A stretch of DNA of 64,000 bases from the NCBI GenBank assembly GCA_030263665.1, contig SZPK01000003.1:159747-223746 (forward strand), in the 5' to 3' direction. The position numbers and the translations under genes are program-made. The notes beneath the pieces were generated by a model, which made no database searches, was not told where the DNA came from, and saw nothing but the letters and a program-made list of their open reading frames with translations. The DNA comes from Villigracilis sp024434165 (GTDB lineage Bacteria; Chloroflexota; Anaerolineae; Anaerolineales; Villigracilaceae). Shown in pieces: positions 61,873 through 64,000 of the stretch. The first letter of the stretch is position 1, and each line of letters opens with the position of its first letter.

Positions 61873-61965
61873 TCATGCTGAACGAAGTGATAATTGCGCC
61901 GCGCGCCGGTGCGGTGAGCGTTTCTGCCTCAGCGCCAGAGACTCTTCGCTTCGCTCAGAGCGACA
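61873..61965. repeat. dispersed repeat GTCATGCTGAACGAAGTG..CTTCGCTTCGCTCAGAGCGAC
   Basis: An imperfect inverted repeat of about 93 bp upstream of korD. The ends TGTCATGCTGAACGAAG and CTTCGCTCAGAGCGACA are the typical arms of a widely dispersed bacterial intergenic repeat. Only this copy is in the window. Confidence 0.6.
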
Positions 61966-62158
61966 TTGAAAGTTTGACAATCTTGGGCGGAATTCTCCAC
62001 CATCCTTGATTATGTCGGTTTCGGAAGGAGACGAGTAGTGACAGGCGTCACGTGCGGAGGTGTACAAAGGTCATCGGTTTTGGGAGGAGGGGAAATGAAA
62101 AGAGCAACCGGGGATGGTTGCTCTTTGAGGTCGTCTTATTGCGGTATTTCGTATTCTC
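61966..62158. other. intergenic region between korD and the RHS remnant
   Basis: About 190 bp with no supported gene. It contains a good hairpin AAAGAGCAACC / GGTTGCTCTTT (62099-62109, 62116-62126), probably the terminator for the RHS-side transcripts. Confidence 0.6.
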
Positions 62159-62266
62159 TTATTTCACTGTGACGATGCTGGTGGAGCCGAGGTGATCAGA
62201 GAGCAGGTAGAACAAAACACCGTCTTTCCTCCTCACAATCCATTGCGTTCCAGTGAAAGCTTGAAC
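62159..62266 (-). pseudogene. RHS/YD-repeat gene remnant
   Basis: A minus-strand frame with LFYLLSDHLGSTSIVTVK and a stop at 62159-62161; upstream it reads RRKDGV and FTGTQW, then meets a stop near 62266. The 18-residue block is the RHS core motif also present in the downstream RHS gene (62830-64000, LFYLLSDHLGSTSIVT). The matching DNA runs over about 45 bp. It is a fragment of a second RHS gene or a duplicated tip. Confidence 0.7.
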
Positions 62267-62300
62267 CAGTCAATTCATAGTGCACATTTATTTTGTCAGG

Positions 62301-62696
62301 CTAATTGCCTATCGCCAATTTCCTAACTTCATTTGTGCAACAAGAAAGAAAAAACGCGGTGCTTACAACCATGCCAGCGAACACCCAAAGGATTCCATTT
62401 AAACTTGAGGGAATCCCCAATCCGAGCCAAGACGGAAGAATAACTGTGAAATAAAAAATCGCTAATGAACTTGCAAAAGCTAATTTATCTTGTCGTGAAC
62501 GTGATATTAAACCCCATATCAGTTTTCGGGATTCCTGATGAGCCATTATTTCCCCACACAATAATGAAGATTGCCCTAAGACAATGGTTTCTATCGCACC
62601 CAGATTGAATTCAAGTACGGGAAGAAGTGTAAAAACGATAATTTGTGGAATAACAATAACCATCAAGAGGATTAAGAATGTTCTTTTGTGCTTCAT
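62301..62696 (-). CDS. hydrophobic four-helix protein next to RHS tip (possible immunity protein)
   Basis: A 131-residue membrane protein: N-terminal HKRTFLILLMVIVIPQIIVF, then three more hydrophobic helices (about 35-55, 68-90 and 98-120) and a polar tail. DNA here is clearly AT-rich compared with the window. It lies 133 nt downstream of an RHS gene with an AT-rich variable C-terminus on the same strand, the normal place for an immunity gene. GAGGA precedes ATG 62696. No family is recognised. Confidence 0.6.
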   Translation of the reverse strand: MKHKRTFLILLMVIVIPQIIVFTLLPVLEFNLGAIETIVLGQSSLLCGEIMAHQESRKLIWGLISRSRQDKLAFASSLAIFYFTVILPSWLGLGIPSSLNGILWVFAGMVVSTAFFLSCCTNEVRKLAIGN

Positions 62697-62829
62697 TTTT
62701 TGTCCTCGCGTCATCGTCGTAAGAGAAGTTCTTATATTTTGCGGCAACATTACTAGCGAGTGGTTTGACAAATTTTTGAGAGATGCGGATAGAATCCGCG
62801 TCTCTCAATTTTGTTGAAGTGCTGTTAGG

Positions 62830-64000
62830 TTATTTCCATAAAGTATAAGGGTTATATGTAGAGGAGTTGGGCTCCAAAATCCAACTACCACCTTGGTATT
62901 GAAAGTTCAGATAAAGATCGGTTCCTTGTGGACCTATAATCCTTACCTGAACATCGCCTGTCTGCATATTTACCATATCTGTAAATAAGCTCCCAATTCC
63001 AACATTATACATGTTATCGATTGCGGCATGACCCAGAAAGACAAACTCCATCCAAGCAGATAACACCCCAAGAGGAATCAGAAGCGCATCAGTTGCTGTT
63101 ATAAGCAATCCGCTTTCCCATTGGGGAGTTTGTCTTGTGGTAAATGAGTAACTGTCCCTAATATAAAATGATGGTGTACCTTTCTCGTCTAGTCGAACAA
63201 AGCCAAACCACTCATAGTTTTTTTTACTCCTTCCGCCCCCCTTATACCCTCTTTGAATATCTATTAAATTAATATTGATTGATATAAAATTCTTTCCTTC
63301 CCCGCCGAACGTAGCTGAAATGTCTCTTGGGGCGCCACATGTCTCATTTTCGCATATCCCGATCATCAATGTATCTCCGCCTTCGGCTGTGCTTATCATG
63401 CCCCACCATTCTTTATCTGCTTGCCAGATTGCTTTCATTTGAGCGCCGCAATCGTCCATTTGGTGCCTTAATCCATTACAGTAACGGGTTAGATATTTGT
63501 CAATGGCTTCTTCTGTGAAGTGCCCACTCGGGTCGACGTAATTCATCGGCGAGTTGTTGACATAGGCGTAGCGGTCCAGTCCCTGCACCCCCGGCGGGAC
63601 GATGGTGTCCGCCTGAGCAAAGCGATTAAGCGAAGGGTCGTACCAGCGGGCGTTGTAATATAGCAAACCGAAATCTGCTGCGTACGAATATTGGCTCGTA
63701 TATTGATACTCCGTCGGCGAGACTCCGCTTTGGTGGCGCACCTCGCCCCAGGCTTTGTATTTCGTCTGTGACACGACGTTCCCCGAAGCATCCGTGACGA
63801 TGCTGGTGGAGCCCAGATGATCAGAGAGCAGGTAGAACAATTCTCCATTTTTCCTCACATCGTCCCCTTGCGGGATGGCGATTCTTTGTGCGCCGAAAAA
63901 ATAATACTTGTTTACCTGTGTACCTGTGTTCGTCTCTACGACTTCGTAGTGAGCGCCAACGAAGTAGGTCGTGGTTGAGCCAATGTTCGTGGTCAAAACC
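62830..64000 (-). CDS. RHS repeat protein, 3' part with variable C-terminal domain (5' end outside window)
   Basis: The last about 390 residues of an RHS/YD-repeat protein that begins beyond the window. The RHS core is conserved (ELFYLLSDHLGSTSIVTD, YNARWYDPSLNRFAQADTI, GLDRYAYVNNSPMNYVDPSG). After the core, about 235 residues (from HFTEEAID to the stop) show no recognised family and are AT-rich, with several Asn/Tyr-rich strands and a hydrophobic stretch TDALLIPLGVLSAWMEFVFL. This layout fits a polymorphic toxin tip. The downstream small gene may be its immunity partner. Confidence 0.85.
   Translation of the reverse strand, partial: VLTTNIGSTTTYFVGAHYEVVETNTGTQVNKYYFFGAQRIAIPQGDDVRKNGELFYLLSDHLGSTSIVTDASGNVVSQTKYKAWGEVRHQSGVSPTEYQYTSQYSYAADFGLLYYNARWYDPSLNRFAQADTIVPPGVQGLDRYAYVNNSPMNYVDPSGHFTEEAIDKYLTRYCNGLRHQMDDCGAQMKAIWQADKEWWGMISTAEGGDTLMIGICENETCGAPRDISATFGGEGKNFISININLIDIQRGYKGGGRSKKNYEWFGFVRLDEKGTPSFYIRDSYSFTTRQTPQWESGLLITATDALLIPLGVLSAWMEFVFLGHAAIDNMYNVGIGSLFTDMVNMQTGDVQVRIIGPQGTDLYLNFQYQGGSWILEPNSSTYNPYTLWK

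Noticed and set aside
61873..62158. Possible riboswitch or small RNA upstream of korD.
   Set aside because: The sequence is a dispersed inverted repeat and a terminator hairpin; no known riboswitch core was recognised.

Overview
The window looks like a chromosomal segment of a Chloroflexota bacterium, most probably class Anaerolineae. The basis is gene content and style: GC-rich coding DNA, secreted proteins made of FxYP-type repeats, Thr/Pro-rich LysM and WSPDG propeller proteins, a carotenoid pair, a four-subunit 2-oxoacid:ferredoxin oxidoreductase, and many genes whose -10 box sits only 6-10 nt before the start codon. This assignment is inference; there is no rRNA in the window. No phage, CRISPR array or complete insertion sequence was found. 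About 68 protein genes, one tRNA and several families of small intergenic repeats are supported.

Layout. 0-2.3 kb: a Trm112-like protein, a HEAT-repeat protein and an LCP cell-wall ligase. 2.4-3.2 kb: two small DUF4870 membrane proteins. 3.4-4.3 kb: fmt. 4.3-10.9 kb: a glycerol locus (aquaporin-family channel, glpK, glpD), interrupted by two CPBP membrane proteases (one broken by an amber codon) and a PadR repressor. 10.9-15.4 kb: a run of plus-strand genes (dolichol-phosphate-type glycosyltransferase, histidine phosphatase, ketopantoate reductase-like, TGS-uridine kinase). 15.5-25.7 kb: mostly minus strand, with aldo/keto reductase, DUF92, a PH-like membrane protein, higBA, a ProRS-derived protein without a catalytic core, bactofilin, fabI, 3-methyladenine glycosylase, a sugar epimerase and a methyltransferase. 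26-28 kb: an FtsH-like membrane AAA protease. 28-34 kb: envelope proteins (propeller lipoprotein, S41-like protein, LysM protein, CorC-like transporter).

34.5-37.6 kb: selD, whose true reading frame starts upstream of an in-frame TGA and encodes a selenocysteine SelD, then a prohibitin-like protein and a PyrK-like protein. 37.6-41 kb: a secreted repeat protein and wecB-wecC for UDP-ManNAcA synthesis. 41.3-46.9 kb: nfeD-slipin, GNAT, acyltransferase, RNase D and a beta-CASP nuclease. 47 kb: tRNA-Ser(CGA) followed by three decayed copies of its 3' tail. 47.5-50 kb: crtI-crtB. 50.5-52.8 kb: the two halves of a glutamine-dependent NAD synthetase, separated by a vapBC toxin-antitoxin pair. 53-58.7 kb: MFS, PlsC-like, clpS, aldo/keto reductase, RidA and a Kef-type antiporter. 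58.9-61.8 kb: a korDABC-type oxidoreductase operon carrying MITE-like elements. 62.2-64 kb: an RHS remnant, a hydrophobic small protein and the AT-rich variable C-terminus of an RHS protein that runs off the window.

The most unusual observations are the unannotated Sec-SelD with a SECIS-like hairpin, several intergenic arrays built on a strict 7-nt period (a different heptamer at each site), nested inverted elements built on a 9-nt period, the tRNA tail array, the catalytic-core-less ProRS paralogue, the vapBC pair wedged into a NAD synthetase operon, and an AAA protease with a rewritten pore loop.
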